Of a DNA stretch of 64,000 nucleotides, positions 51,594-60,048 are shown piece after piece. The notes under the pieces were generated by a model, which had not been told where the DNA came from, ran no database searches, and saw only the letters and a program-made list of their open reading frames with translations. Origin of the DNA: Streptomyces sp. LX-29 (lineage in GTDB: Bacteria; Actinomycetota; Actinomycetes; Streptomycetales; Streptomycetaceae). A program made the translations under genes and the position numbers. Every line of letters starts with the position of its first letter. Position 1 is the stretch's first letter. The stretch is taken from NCBI RefSeq assembly GCF_029541745.1, contig NZ_CP089746.1:6209559-6273558 (forward strand), given 5' to 3'.

Positions 51594-52452
51594 GGGCATG
51601 GTCCTTGGCTCGTTCCTCGTCTCGACGGTGCGTCTCGCAGGGGGCGGCCCGATGGTCGCCGTACCCGTCGTGTCGCGCCGCCACCTCCGCGTAGTGGTCC
51701 CACACGGCCTCCGCCAACGCCTCCACCGGGCCGACGGGGCGCGCGAACCGCACCTCCACCGACGGATACGCCAGCGCCCAGCCCTCAGCCTGCTGCCGGG
51801 CGCGACCGGTCGCCACCCCCTCGAACAGGGCGTACGGCAGGACGACCACACGGCGGGCGCCGAGCCGCGCACAGCGGTCCAGGCCGGAGGCCACATCGGG
51901 AGCGGCCAGCGAGACGAACGCGGGCTCCACGCCGGCGAAGCCCCGCCCCTCCCAGAGCAGCCGGGCGGCCCGGCACAGCTCGGCGTTTCCGGCCGGGTCG
52001 GTCCCGCCCTCGCCCACCAACAGCACGGTCGTCGCCGCCCGGTCGCCCGGCGTGCGCGAGCCTCCGCCGGCCGCCTCCGCCACCCGCTCCTCCAGCGCGT
52101 CCAGCACCTTCGGATGCGGGCCCAGCGGGCGGCCGAGCACACCCGAGAGGCCGGGATGCCGCCGACCCGCGTCGGCCAGCTCCGTCGCCACCGCCTCCGT
52201 CAGCTCCGCCGTCCCCCGACCGCCCGGAAACAGCGTCAGCGCCACCGCGGTCAGCCGCGTCACCCCGCGTCCGGCCAGCTCGTCGACCGCCTCCGCGAGC
52301 GAGGGGCCGCCGCCCGGCCCGGTCCCCCCGCCCGCCACGGCGACCCCGGGCCGCCGGGCGGCAGCGCGGGCCACGAGCGCGCGGAACGCCTCGGTCTGCG
52401 ACGCGTCCGGGTCGCCGTGGCCCGCGATCAACAGTGCGGGGGGAGAGGTCAC
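51583..52452 (-). CDS. cbiX: sirohydrochlorin chelatase CbiX-like
   Basis: A 289-aa protein with two tandem CbiX/chelatase half-domains (LLIAGHGDPDASQTEAF, then TVLLVGEGGTDPAGNAEL). The first has the conserved GHG His; the second reads GEGGTD in place of GHG. In the pathway it inserts cobalt into sirohydrochlorin. GTG at 52452 has AAGGAG 5 nt upstream. The His-rich C-terminal tail (HDGYGDHRAAPCETHRRDEERAKDHAHV) is typical of metal-handling chelatases. It is coupled to cobC by overlap. Confidence 0.88.
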   Translation of the reverse strand: MTSPPALLIAGHGDPDASQTEAFRALVARAAARRPGVAVAGGGTGPGGGPSLAEAVDELAGRGVTRLTAVALTLFPGGRGTAELTEAVATELADAGRRHPGLSGVLGRPLGPHPKVLDALEERVAEAAGGGSRTPGDRAATTVLLVGEGGTDPAGNAELCRAARLLWEGRGFAGVEPAFVSLAAPDVASGLDRCARLGARRVVVLPYALFEGVATGRARQQAEGWALAYPSVEVRFARPVGPVEALAEAVWDHYAEVAARHDGYGDHRAAPCETHRRDEERAKDHAHVR

Positions 52453-52712
52453 GGGGGCTCCTTGAGCGGATGGTGCGAGTCGTGCGGCCGGCGGCGTCGT
52501 CCGGGAGACGTTACCCACTACTTGGAACACGCCCCGGCGCGGGGCGACGTTACCGCCGACTGCTGCCCGAGGCCCTACCAAAGGCCACGGCACGGACGCC
52601 CGTTCGGGCGCGTGCCGTTGGGCGTGCGGGGCGCCCCTGCTTCGGCACTGTGGGTGCTGCCCGCGGTGGGAGCCGGGGCGGGTGGCGTGCGGAGGCCCCG
52701 GCGCGCGCGGCG
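52453..52712. other. gap between cbiX and the CobE-like gene
   Basis: 260 bp on the same-strand gene path. A CGCCCCG-GCG-CGGGGCG hairpin (52530-52546) is flanked by two ACGTTAC copies (52508, 52547). It may hold a cbiX-cobC promoter. No gene or riboswitch is recognised. Confidence 0.4.
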
Positions 52713-54170
52713 CTACGGCCGGTCGCCGGCCGGGGCCGCGCCATGGGCCACGGCGCAGGTCGCGGACGCCGACGCCCGCTTCGGTACGAGGAGTTGCGCC
52801 CCGTCACCGGCCGCGAGCAGGGCCGCCGCCTCGGCGACGCTGGGCGTGCCGACGGCCGCGAGCGCGGCGGCGGAGGCCGGGCCGGGCACGGCGACGGCGG
52901 CGAGCGCGGCCGCCTCGTAGACCCGCACGGGCACCCCGAGGACGGACGCGGCGCCGACGAGGCCCGGCTCGGCGGCCTTGGCCGCCACGGTGGCCAGCGC
53001 GGTCACCGCGGACGGGCACCGGCCGGACTCGGCGAGCACCCGCCGGATCAGCTCCAGGACCTCCGACACCGGCACGCCGCGCCGCGCGCCTATCCCCACC
53101 ACCAAGTGCTCCGCGGGGTCGGCGCGGTGGGGTGGTTGGTGCTCCGGACGGTCCGCGGGGCCGGCCTCCGCGTGGTGTGGCGGTCGGTCCTGCGGACGGC
53201 GCGCGGGGTCGTCGTCCGCGCGGTGGGGTGTTCGGTCTCCCGGGCGGCCCGCGGGGCTGGCCACCGCGTGGTGTGGCGGTTGGTCCTGCGGACGGCGCGC
53301 GGGGTTGTCATCCGCGCGGTGCGGTGGCCGGTCTCCCGGGCGGCCCGCAGGGCCGGCCTCCGCGTGGTGTGGCGGTCGGTCCTGCGGACGGCGTGCGGGG
53401 TCGTCGTCCGCGCGGTGCGGTGTTCGGTCTCCCGGACGGCCTGCGCGGCCGGTCACCGCGCGGTGGCGTGCTCGGTCCTCCTGACGGTCCGCGGGGTCGT
53501 CGTCCGTGCGGTGGGGCGGTCGGTCTCCCGGACGGCCCGCGGGGCTGGCCTCCGCGTGGTGGGGTGGTTGGTGCTCCGGACGGCCTGCGGGGTCGTCGTC
53601 CGCGCGGTGCGGCGGTCGGTCTCCTGGACGGCCCGCGTGGCTGGCTACCGCGCGGTGGCGTGCCCGGTCCTCCAGGCGGTCCGCGGGGCCGGCCACCGGG
53701 CGGTGCTGTGGTCGGTCCTGCGTACGGCCTGCGGGGTCGTCGTCCGCGCGGTGCGGTGTTCGGTCTCCCGGGTCGTCCGCGCGGCCGGCCTCCGCGTGGT
53801 GGGGCGGTTGGTGCTCCATGTGGTCCGCAGGGTCGGCCACCGCGCGGAGGCGTGCTCGGTCCTCCTGACGGCCCGAAGGGCCGGCCACCGGGCGGTGCTG
53901 TGGTCGGTCCTGCGGACGGCGTGCGGGTTCGTCGTCCGCGCGGTCGGGTGTTCGGTCTCCCGGGCGGCCCGCGGGGCTGGCCACCGCGCGGTGCGGCGGT
54001 CGGTCTCCCAGACGGCCCGCGCGGCCGGCCTCCGCGTGGTGGGGCGGTTGGTGCTCCATGTGGTCCGCAGGGTCGGCCACCGCGCGGTGGCGTGCTTGGT
54101 CCTCCTGACGGCCCGCGTGGCCGGCCGCCGCGTGGTGGGGCGGGGTGGCCGGCGGGGGTGTCCGGCTCAT
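52713..54170 (-). CDS. cobE: CobE/CbiG-C domain protein with 21 N-terminal 16-residue His-rich repeats
   Basis: A 485-aa protein. Residues about 354-485 match the CobE/CbiG C-terminal domain (VVGIGARRGVPVSEVLELI, ESGRCPSAVTALATVAAKA, GVPVRVYEAAALAAV, SVAEAAALLAAGDGAQLLVPK), a roughly 130-aa cobalamin-biosynthesis fold. Residues 12-347 are 21 gapless copies of HRADDDPAGRPGDRPP-like repeats, with His, Arg, Asp and Pro at set positions. No signal peptide. Its ATG overlaps the cobB TGA (ATGA), which supports this strand and start. The repeat domain may bind Co2+ or other metals (inference). Alternatively it is a fast-evolving linker. Confidence 0.82.
   Translation of the reverse strand: MSRTPPPATPPHHAAAGHAGRQEDQARHRAVADPADHMEHQPPHHAEAGRAGRLGDRPPHRAVASPAGRPGDRTPDRADDEPARRPQDRPQHRPVAGPSGRQEDRARLRAVADPADHMEHQPPHHAEAGRADDPGDRTPHRADDDPAGRTQDRPQHRPVAGPADRLEDRARHRAVASHAGRPGDRPPHRADDDPAGRPEHQPPHHAEASPAGRPGDRPPHRTDDDPADRQEDRARHRAVTGRAGRPGDRTPHRADDDPARRPQDRPPHHAEAGPAGRPGDRPPHRADDNPARRPQDQPPHHAVASPAGRPGDRTPHRADDDPARRPQDRPPHHAEAGPADRPEHQPPHRADPAEHLVVGIGARRGVPVSEVLELIRRVLAESGRCPSAVTALATVAAKAAEPGLVGAASVLGVPVRVYEAAALAAVAVPGPASAAALAAVGTPSVAEAAALLAAGDGAQLLVPKRASASATCAVAHGAAPAGDRP
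53130..54137 (-). repeat. 48-bp tandem repeat array, 21 units, coding
   Basis: 21 uninterrupted 48-bp units, each encoding 16 residues. Consensus is H-R/H-A-x-x-x-P-A-x-R-x-x-D/H-R/Q-x-P. Unit 1 starts at residue 12 (54137) and unit 21 ends at residue 347 (53130). Units fall into types ending in DRPP, DRTP, HQPP or DRAR. Length is kept at exactly 48 bp in every unit, which argues for selection on the reading frame. Confidence 0.93.
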
Positions 54171-55543
54171 GCCGGTGCGCTTGTGGCGACCAGGCGGGCG
54201 GCGGCGGACGGTGTGGCGGCCCAGTGGACATGCAGGTAGGAGGCGTGCACCGAGCCTTGGACGAAGCCCTCGACACGTCGGTCCGGGTGGACGACACCCC
54301 ACGCGGGGGAGGGGCCGGCGCCCGGTTCCACGACGGTGCGGTGGAACTCGTGCCCCCGCATCCGGGTTCCGGCGGCGGCCAGTGCGTTGTCCTGGAGCGC
54401 GACCGCCTCCCGGTAGCCGAGCGTCAGCCGCTCGGTCATCCGCGCCTCGGCCGGCAGCACCCCGCACATCGGCTTGCCGTCCAGCGAACGCGCCAGGTAG
54501 AGCAGGCCGGCGCACTCGGCGGCGAGCGGAGCGCCCGAGCGGGCCAGGTCCGCCACGGCCGTGCGCAGCGACTCGTTGGCGGACAGCTCCGGCGCGTACA
54601 CCTCCGGGAAGCCGCCCCCGATGACCAACCCGCCGGTGCCCTCCGGCAACTTCTCGTCCCGCAGCGGATCGAAGGTCACCACCTCCGCCCCGGCCGCCGT
54701 CAGCAGCTCGGTGTGCTCGGCGTACGAGAAGGTGAACGCGGGTCCACCGGCGACGGCGACCACGGGCCGCGCGCCCGCGCGGTCCGCGGCCGGCCCCGCG
54801 ACGGCGGCGATCTCACGCGCCGGGTCCCAGGCGTCCCCCGGCAGCGGGGGAGCGGTCCGCGCGAGAGCCAACAGGCCCTCCAGGTCGCAGCCCTCACGCA
54901 CGTGCTCCGCCAGCGCCGCCACCGACTCGACCGCGTCCGGCCGTCGCTCCGCCACCGGGACCAGGCCCAGGTGGCGCGAGGGCGTGCCCACCGCGCCGAC
55001 CCGCCGCAGCGCGCCGTAGACCGGCACGCCCGAGCCCTCCAACGCCTCGCGCAGCAGCGCCTCGTGCCGGTCGGAGCCGACCTTGTTGAGGATGACGCCG
55101 GCGACCCGGATCTCCGGGTCCCAGGAGGCGAAGCCGTGCACCAGTGCCGCCACCGAGCGGGACTGCGAGGAGGCGTCGACGACCAGCACCACCGGCGCCC
55201 GCAGCAGCTTCGCCACGTGCGCGGTGGACGCCAGTTCGCCCTGCCCGCTCGCCCCGTCGTACAGCCCCATGACGCCCTCGACCAGGGCCAGGTCGCAGCC
55301 GGCCGCGCCGTGCAGCAGCAGCGGGGCGATCCGCTCCGGGCCGCACAGGTACGCGTCCAGGTTGCGGCCCGGGCGGCCGGTGGCCAGCGAGTGGTAGCCG
55401 GGGTCGATGTAGTCCGGCCCCACCTTGTGCGGCGAGACCGCGAGCCCGGCCGCCGTGAAGGCGGCCATCAGCCCGGTGGCGACGGTGGTCTTGCCGCTGC
55501 CGGAGGCGGGAGCGGCGATGACCAGCCGGGGAACGCTTCTCAC
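54167..55543 (-). CDS. cobB: cobyrinic acid a,c-diamide synthase (CobB/CbiA)
   Basis: This ATP-dependent, glutamine-using enzyme amidates the a and c side chains of (hydrogeno)byrinate. The product is 458 aa. The N-terminal P-loop is APASGSGKTTVATGLMAAF, with VALVEGVMGLYDG-type motif LVEGVMGLYDGAS. The C-terminal glutamine amidotransferase-like part has AECAGLLYLARSL and HEFHRT. GTG at 55543 is 4 bp from the cobO stop. The stop overlaps the CobE start. Confidence 0.96.
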   Translation of the reverse strand: MRSVPRLVIAAPASGSGKTTVATGLMAAFTAAGLAVSPHKVGPDYIDPGYHSLATGRPGRNLDAYLCGPERIAPLLLHGAAGCDLALVEGVMGLYDGASGQGELASTAHVAKLLRAPVVLVVDASSQSRSVAALVHGFASWDPEIRVAGVILNKVGSDRHEALLREALEGSGVPVYGALRRVGAVGTPSRHLGLVPVAERRPDAVESVAALAEHVREGCDLEGLLALARTAPPLPGDAWDPAREIAAVAGPAADRAGARPVVAVAGGPAFTFSYAEHTELLTAAGAEVVTFDPLRDEKLPEGTGGLVIGGGFPEVYAPELSANESLRTAVADLARSGAPLAAECAGLLYLARSLDGKPMCGVLPAEARMTERLTLGYREAVALQDNALAAAGTRMRGHEFHRTVVEPGAGPSPAWGVVHPDRRVEGFVQGSVHASYLHVHWAATPSAAARLVATSAPA

Positions 55544-55547
55544 ACGA

Positions 55548-56147
55548 TCACCATTCGATGCCCCGCTGGCCCTTCTGGCCGGCGTCCATGGGGTGCTTGA
55601 CCTTGGACATGTCGGTGACCAGGTCGGCGAGGTCCAGCAGCGGCTGCGGCGCGTTGCGCCCCGTGATCACGACGTGCTGGGTGCCCGGGCGGTCGCGCAG
55701 CACCGACACCACCTCCTCGGTGTCCACCCAGCCCCAGTGCATCGGGTAGGCGAACTCGTCCAGCACGTACAGCCGGTAGGTCTCCTCCGCCAGGCAGCGC
55801 TTGACCTGCTCCCAGCCCTCGCGCGCCTTCTCCTCGTTGGACATCTCGCCGTCGCGCTGGATCCAGGACCAGCCCTCGCCCATCTTGTGCCAGTCGACGG
55901 TGCCGCCCTCGCCGGAGGCGCCGAGCACCTTCAGCGCGTTCTCCTCGCCCACCTTCCACTTGGCGGACTTCACGAACTGGAACACCCCGATCGGCCAACC
56001 CTGGTTCCAGGCCCGCAGCGCGAGCCCGAAGGCGGCCGTCGACTTGCCCTTGCCGATGCCCGTGTGGACCAGCACCAGCGGGCGGTTGCGGCGCTGGCGG
56101 GTGGTCAGCCCGTCCTCGGGAACGACGGTCGGTTGTCCCTGCGGCAT
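55548..56147 (-). CDS. cobO: cob(I)yrinic acid a,c-diamide adenosyltransferase (CobO/BtuR)
   Basis: CobO adds the 5'-deoxyadenosyl ligand to cobalt. The product is 199 aa. It has the P-loop VHTGIGKGKSTAAFGLALRA, WSWIQRDGEMSNEEKA, RLYVLDEFAYPMHWGWVD and VVITGRNAPQPLLDLADLVTDM, all as in the family. The ATG overlaps the chelatase TAA (TAATG). Confidence 0.97.
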   Translation of the reverse strand: MPQGQPTVVPEDGLTTRQRRNRPLVLVHTGIGKGKSTAAFGLALRAWNQGWPIGVFQFVKSAKWKVGEENALKVLGASGEGGTVDWHKMGEGWSWIQRDGEMSNEEKAREGWEQVKRCLAEETYRLYVLDEFAYPMHWGWVDTEEVVSVLRDRPGTQHVVITGRNAPQPLLDLADLVTDMSKVKHPMDAGQKGQRGIEW

Positions 56148-58285
56148 TACGCGGCCCTCCGTGTCAGTCGTGTCGTGTGTGCCTTGCGTTCCGCGCGTAC
56201 CAGCGTGGTCACGCTGTCCGCGCGGAGCTCGTCGAGTGTCACCGGTGTGCCGTGCAGCTCCTGGGCGAGCGAGGCCGCGAGACCCAGCCGCACCGGGCCA
56301 GACTCGCAGTCGACGACCACCGACGCCACCCCGTCGGCCGCCAGCAGCGCCGCCGCGCGGCCCGCGCGGGCCAGCGGTTCGGGGCCGCCGGTGGCGCGCC
56401 CGTCGGTCACCACCACCAGCAGCGGCCGGCGCGAGGGGTCCCGGAGCCGCTCGATGCGCAGCGTCTCCCGGGCCTTGAGCAGCCCGGCGGAGAGCGGAGT
56501 GCGGCCACCGGTGGGCAGCTTCTCCAGCCGTACGGCGGCCGCGTCGACCGAGGAGGTGGGCGGCAGGGCGAGTTCGGCGCCCGAGCCCCGGAAGGTGATC
56601 AGTCCGACCTTGTCCCGCCGCTGGTACGCGTCGAGCAGCAGCGACAGCACGGCGCCCTTGATGGCGCCCATGCGCTTCCGCGCGGCCATCGACCCGGAGG
56701 CGTCCACGCAGAACAGCACGAGATTGCCCTCGCGGCCCTCGCGTTCGGCCTCCCGCAGGTCGTCGCGGCGCAGCACCAGACCCGGGCCGCGCCGGCCGCG
56801 CGCCGCCTGGTGCGGGGCCGCCGCCCGCACGGTGGCCGCCAGGTGCAGCCTGCTCAGCGTGGACCGCGGGCGGCGCGCGCCGGTGGTGCGGCCCTGCGCG
56901 GTACGCGCCCGCGAGCGCCGCCCGGCCGCCCCCTCGCCCAGCCCCGGCACATCGAGCTTGCGCGCCTTGAACGGCTCGCCGGCGCCCACCGCGCGCTGCT
57001 CGGCGGCCCCGGCGCCGGAGCTGCCCTCCGGCGCGTCCGCACGCTCCTGGAGGCCCCCCGGAGTGTCCTGCCGCGGGGCGGGGGACTCCTGCTCCGTACG
57101 CGGGGGATCCTGTCGCTGCTCCGGCAGGTCGGCCGCCCCCTCGGGGAGCGGGCCGTCCCGCGGGGGCACGCCGCCGGGGCCGTCGTCCGGGCCGCCGTCG
57201 CCGTCGTCGTGGAGACCGTCGCCGTCCGGGTCCGGGCCCTCGGGCTCCGGGTCCGGCTCGTCGTCCTCCACGTCCTCGAACTGGCTCAGGATCTCGTCCA
57301 GTCGGTCCTCGTCCAGACCCGGCGCGTCGAAGGGGTTGCGCCGCCTGCGGTGCGGCAGCGCGAGCAGCGCCGCCTGGCGTACGTCCTCGGTGGTCACCGC
57401 CGTGCGCCCGGCCCACGCGGCCAGCGCGGTCGCGGTCCGCGCGGTCACGATGTCGGCGCGCATGCCGTCCACCTCGAAACCGGCGCACACGGCCGCGATC
57501 TGGCGCAGCGCGCCGTCGCCCAGCCGCACCGCCGGCAGCAGCGCCCGCGCGGCGGCGATGCGCTCCCGCAGTTCGGCCTCCTCCACCGCCCAACGCGCGG
57601 CGAAGCCGGCCGGGTCGGCGTCGTACGCCAGCCTGCGCCGCACCACCTCGACCCGCTCGTCGGGCACCCGCGAGGCGGCCACCTCGACCGTCAGCCCGAA
57701 CCGGTCCAGCAACTGCGGCCGCAGCTCGCCCTCTTCCGGATTCATGGTCCCGACGAGCAGGAAGCGCGCCGCGTGCCGTACGGAGACGCCTTCCCGCTCG
57801 ATGTAGGAGGAGCCCATGGCGGCGGCGTCCAGCAGCACGTCCACAAGGTGGTCGGCGAGCAGGTTCACCTCGTCCACGTAGAGGATGCCGCGGTGCGCGG
57901 CGGCCAACAGGCCCGGCTCGAAGGCCTTCACGCCCTCCGACAGCGCCCGCTCGATGTCCAGCGCGCCGACGACCCGGTCCTCGGACGCGCCTACGGGCAG
58001 CTCGACCAACCGCGTCGGCCGCGTGGCGCCGGCTCCCACCTCGTGTGGCCCGTCGGGGCACTGGGGATCGGGCACGGCCGGGTCGCAGCTGAACCGGCAC
58101 CCGTCGATGACGGACACGCCGGGGAGAACGGTGGACAACGCGCGCACCGCAGTGCTCTTGGCCGTGCCTTTCTCGCCGCGGATGAGCACGCCCCCCACAG
58201 CGGGGCTGACCGCGTTGAGCAGCAACGCGAGCCGTAGATCCGCCATGCCGACGATCGCGGTGAGCGGATAGGGGGTGGTCGTCAC
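56147..58285 (-). CDS. ChlI/ChlD-type (cobalto/magnesium) chelatase subunit
   Basis: A 712-aa fused AAA+/VWA protein. The N-terminal AAA+ domain (residues about 1-330) has Walker A GEKGTAKST, GILYVDEVNLLADHLVDVLLDAAAMG and the NPEEGELRPQLLDRF sensor. A Pro/Asp/Glu-rich linker spans about 330-480. A C-terminal VWA domain has the MIDAS motif VDASGSMAARKR and further TDGRATGG. Such subunits work with a CobN-type large subunit in cobalt insertion. No cobN is in this window. Start GTG 58285 has AGGAG about 11 nt upstream. Confidence 0.93.
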   Translation of the reverse strand: MTTTPYPLTAIVGMADLRLALLLNAVSPAVGGVLIRGEKGTAKSTAVRALSTVLPGVSVIDGCRFSCDPAVPDPQCPDGPHEVGAGATRPTRLVELPVGASEDRVVGALDIERALSEGVKAFEPGLLAAAHRGILYVDEVNLLADHLVDVLLDAAAMGSSYIEREGVSVRHAARFLLVGTMNPEEGELRPQLLDRFGLTVEVAASRVPDERVEVVRRRLAYDADPAGFAARWAVEEAELRERIAAARALLPAVRLGDGALRQIAAVCAGFEVDGMRADIVTARTATALAAWAGRTAVTTEDVRQAALLALPHRRRRNPFDAPGLDEDRLDEILSQFEDVEDDEPDPEPEGPDPDGDGLHDDGDGGPDDGPGGVPPRDGPLPEGAADLPEQRQDPPRTEQESPAPRQDTPGGLQERADAPEGSSGAGAAEQRAVGAGEPFKARKLDVPGLGEGAAGRRSRARTAQGRTTGARRPRSTLSRLHLAATVRAAAPHQAARGRRGPGLVLRRDDLREAEREGREGNLVLFCVDASGSMAARKRMGAIKGAVLSLLLDAYQRRDKVGLITFRGSGAELALPPTSSVDAAAVRLEKLPTGGRTPLSAGLLKARETLRIERLRDPSRRPLLVVVTDGRATGGPEPLARAGRAAALLAADGVASVVVDCESGPVRLGLAASLAQELHGTPVTLDELRADSVTTLVRAERKAHTTRLTRRAA

Positions 58286-58361
58286 GCGTTGATCACTCCT
58301 TCGGGGGTTTCTCGCTCTGCTGTGGCGATGCGCTCGCGCGGTGGGAAGCAGACGGGCAGTG

Positions 58362-58451
58362 ATGTCCCCGCGCGTGCGGGGGTGACTCCGCCGTCTCTCC
58401 TGCCGTGGGCGGCGTGTCTGTCATCTCCCCGCGCGTGCGGGGAGGGCGCGG
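58362..58451 (+). CRISPR. mini CRISPR-like remnant (two 29-bp repeats, one 32-bp spacer)
   Basis: The 29-mer at 58362-58390 (core CCCCGCGCGTGCGGGG) and a degenerate copy at 58423-58451 are separated by 32 bp. The 61-bp period and the palindromic GC core match type I-E arrays of streptomycetes. The second copy has lost its conserved 3' end. It lies in the 184-bp gap between cobQ and the chelatase gene. No cas gene is in the window. Each core could also act as a terminator hairpin. Confidence 0.55.
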
Positions 58452-58469
58452 GTGGTGCACTGGGGGCGT

Positions 58470-59981
58470 TCACGGTGCCCCCGGGGGTATGAACGGCAGC
58501 CCCTCGGGGACCCCGTCCTCGATCAGCCGCAGCAGTGCGTCCGTGTCGGCGTGCTCCTCGACCAGGTCGCCGAGCCGGTCCAACTGCTCCTCGCGCAGGG
58601 CGCCGAAGGAGGTGTCCGGGGCGGGGACGAAGGACCGGCCCGCGTCCGCGGCGACGCGGCGCAGGAACGCCCGGCGGAAGCCGTCGCTCTCCAGCGAGCC
58701 GTGCCAGTGCGTGCCCCACACGGAGCCGACGCGGCAGCCGTCCAGGAAGGGCTCGCCGCCCAGCACCTCGGCGACGCCGTGGTGGATCTCGTAACCCTCC
58801 ACCCGCTCGCCGAGCGCCTCGCCCACGGGTCGGGCCAGGGTCTTCTCCCGCGCGAAGCGCACCCGCACCGGCAGCAGCCCGAGCCCCTCGACCCGCCCGG
58901 CCTTCGACTCGACCTCGTCCTCGATGTGTTCGGACAGCGCCTGGAAGCCGCCGCAGACGCCCAGCACCGGGCGGCCCTCCGCGGCCCGCCGGGCGATCGC
59001 GTCCGCGAGCCCGCGCTCGCGCAGCCAGGCCAGCGCCTTCACGGTGCCGCGGGTGCCGGGCACCACCACCAGGTCGGCGTCGACGAGCTCCTCGGGCCGG
59101 TCCACGAACCGCACCACCACGCCCGGTTCGGCCGCCAGCGCGTCGACATCGGTGAAGTTGGACATCAGCGGGACGGCGGCGACCGCCACCCGCAGCACGT
59201 CGGCTCCGTGCGGCGGGGCCACGACGGACTCCCGGACCGTGCCGCGCAGCGAGACCCGCAGTCCGTCCTCCTCGTCGATGCCGAGGCCGTGCGCGTACGG
59301 CAGCACGCCGAACGTACGACGCCCGGTCAGCCCGTGCAGCATGTCCAACCCCGGCTCCAGGAGCGTCACATCGCCCCGGAACTTGTTGACCAGATAGCCC
59401 GCGACCAGCTCCTGGTCCTCGGGCGCGAGCAGCGCCGTCGTGCCGAAGAACTGCGCGAAGACCCCGCCGCGGTCGATGTCCCCGATCACCACCACCGGGA
59501 AACGCGCCGCCCGCGCGATCCCCATGTTCACGATGTCGGTGCGCCGCAGGTTGATCTCGGCCGGGCTGCCGGCTCCCTCGCAGATGACGGCGTCGTGGGT
59601 GCGCCGCAGCTCCGCCAGGCACTCCACGACCGGCTCGAAGAGCTCCTTCTGCCGGTTGCCGTGGTAGCCGCGAGCGCTCATCTCGCCCACCGGCCGGCCC
59701 ATCAGCACGACCTGGCTGGAGCGGTCGCCGCCCGGCTTCAGCAGCACCGGGTTCATCAGCGCGCTCGGCTCGACGCGGGCCGCCTGTGCCTGCATGGCCT
59801 GCGCACGGCCGATCTCGGCGCCCTCGCGCGTCACGAACGAGTTGAGGGACATGTTCTGCCCCTTGAAGGGCGCCACGCTGACCCCCTTGCGGGTGAGCCA
59901 GCGGCAGATCCCCGCGGTGACCACGCTCTTGCCGGCGTCCGAGGTGGTCCCCGCGACCAGCAGTCCGCCGCCCCCGCTCAT
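58470..59981 (-). CDS. cobQ: cobyric acid synthase (CobQ/CbiP)
   Basis: CobQ amidates the b, d, e and g side chains of adenosylcobyrinate diamide. The product is 503 aa. The N-terminal ATPase part has AGTTSDAGKSVVTAG and FKGQNMSLNSFVT; the middle has EGAGSPAEINLR and DIDRGGVFAQFFGT. The GATase part has VLGVCGGFQALSEHI (Cys) and VWGTHWHGSLES (His). ATG at 59981 has an RBS (GGAAGGAGC-like). A 67-bp gap separates it from cobD. Confidence 0.97.
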   Translation of the reverse strand: MSGGGGLLVAGTTSDAGKSVVTAGICRWLTRKGVSVAPFKGQNMSLNSFVTREGAEIGRAQAMQAQAARVEPSALMNPVLLKPGGDRSSQVVLMGRPVGEMSARGYHGNRQKELFEPVVECLAELRRTHDAVICEGAGSPAEINLRRTDIVNMGIARAARFPVVVIGDIDRGGVFAQFFGTTALLAPEDQELVAGYLVNKFRGDVTLLEPGLDMLHGLTGRRTFGVLPYAHGLGIDEEDGLRVSLRGTVRESVVAPPHGADVLRVAVAAVPLMSNFTDVDALAAEPGVVVRFVDRPEELVDADLVVVPGTRGTVKALAWLRERGLADAIARRAAEGRPVLGVCGGFQALSEHIEDEVESKAGRVEGLGLLPVRVRFAREKTLARPVGEALGERVEGYEIHHGVAEVLGGEPFLDGCRVGSVWGTHWHGSLESDGFRRAFLRRVAADAGRSFVPAPDTSFGALREEQLDRLGDLVEEHADTDALLRLIEDGVPEGLPFIPPGAP

Positions 59982-60048
59982 CCCTGGCTCCTTCCGGCGG
60001 CCGCCGGCCGCACCGTCGCTGCGCTGTCGCCGCCGTCGCCGTGGCGGT

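Noticed and set aside
50895..54239. Very long plus-strand open frame across the cob genes
   Set aside because: It is antisense to cobC, cbiX and the repeat-CobE gene, has no conserved domain, and is explained by high GC plus the 48-bp repeat.
52682..55600. Second long plus-strand frame over CobE and cobB
   Set aside because: It opposes cobB and CobE, whose domains and coupled starts are clear.
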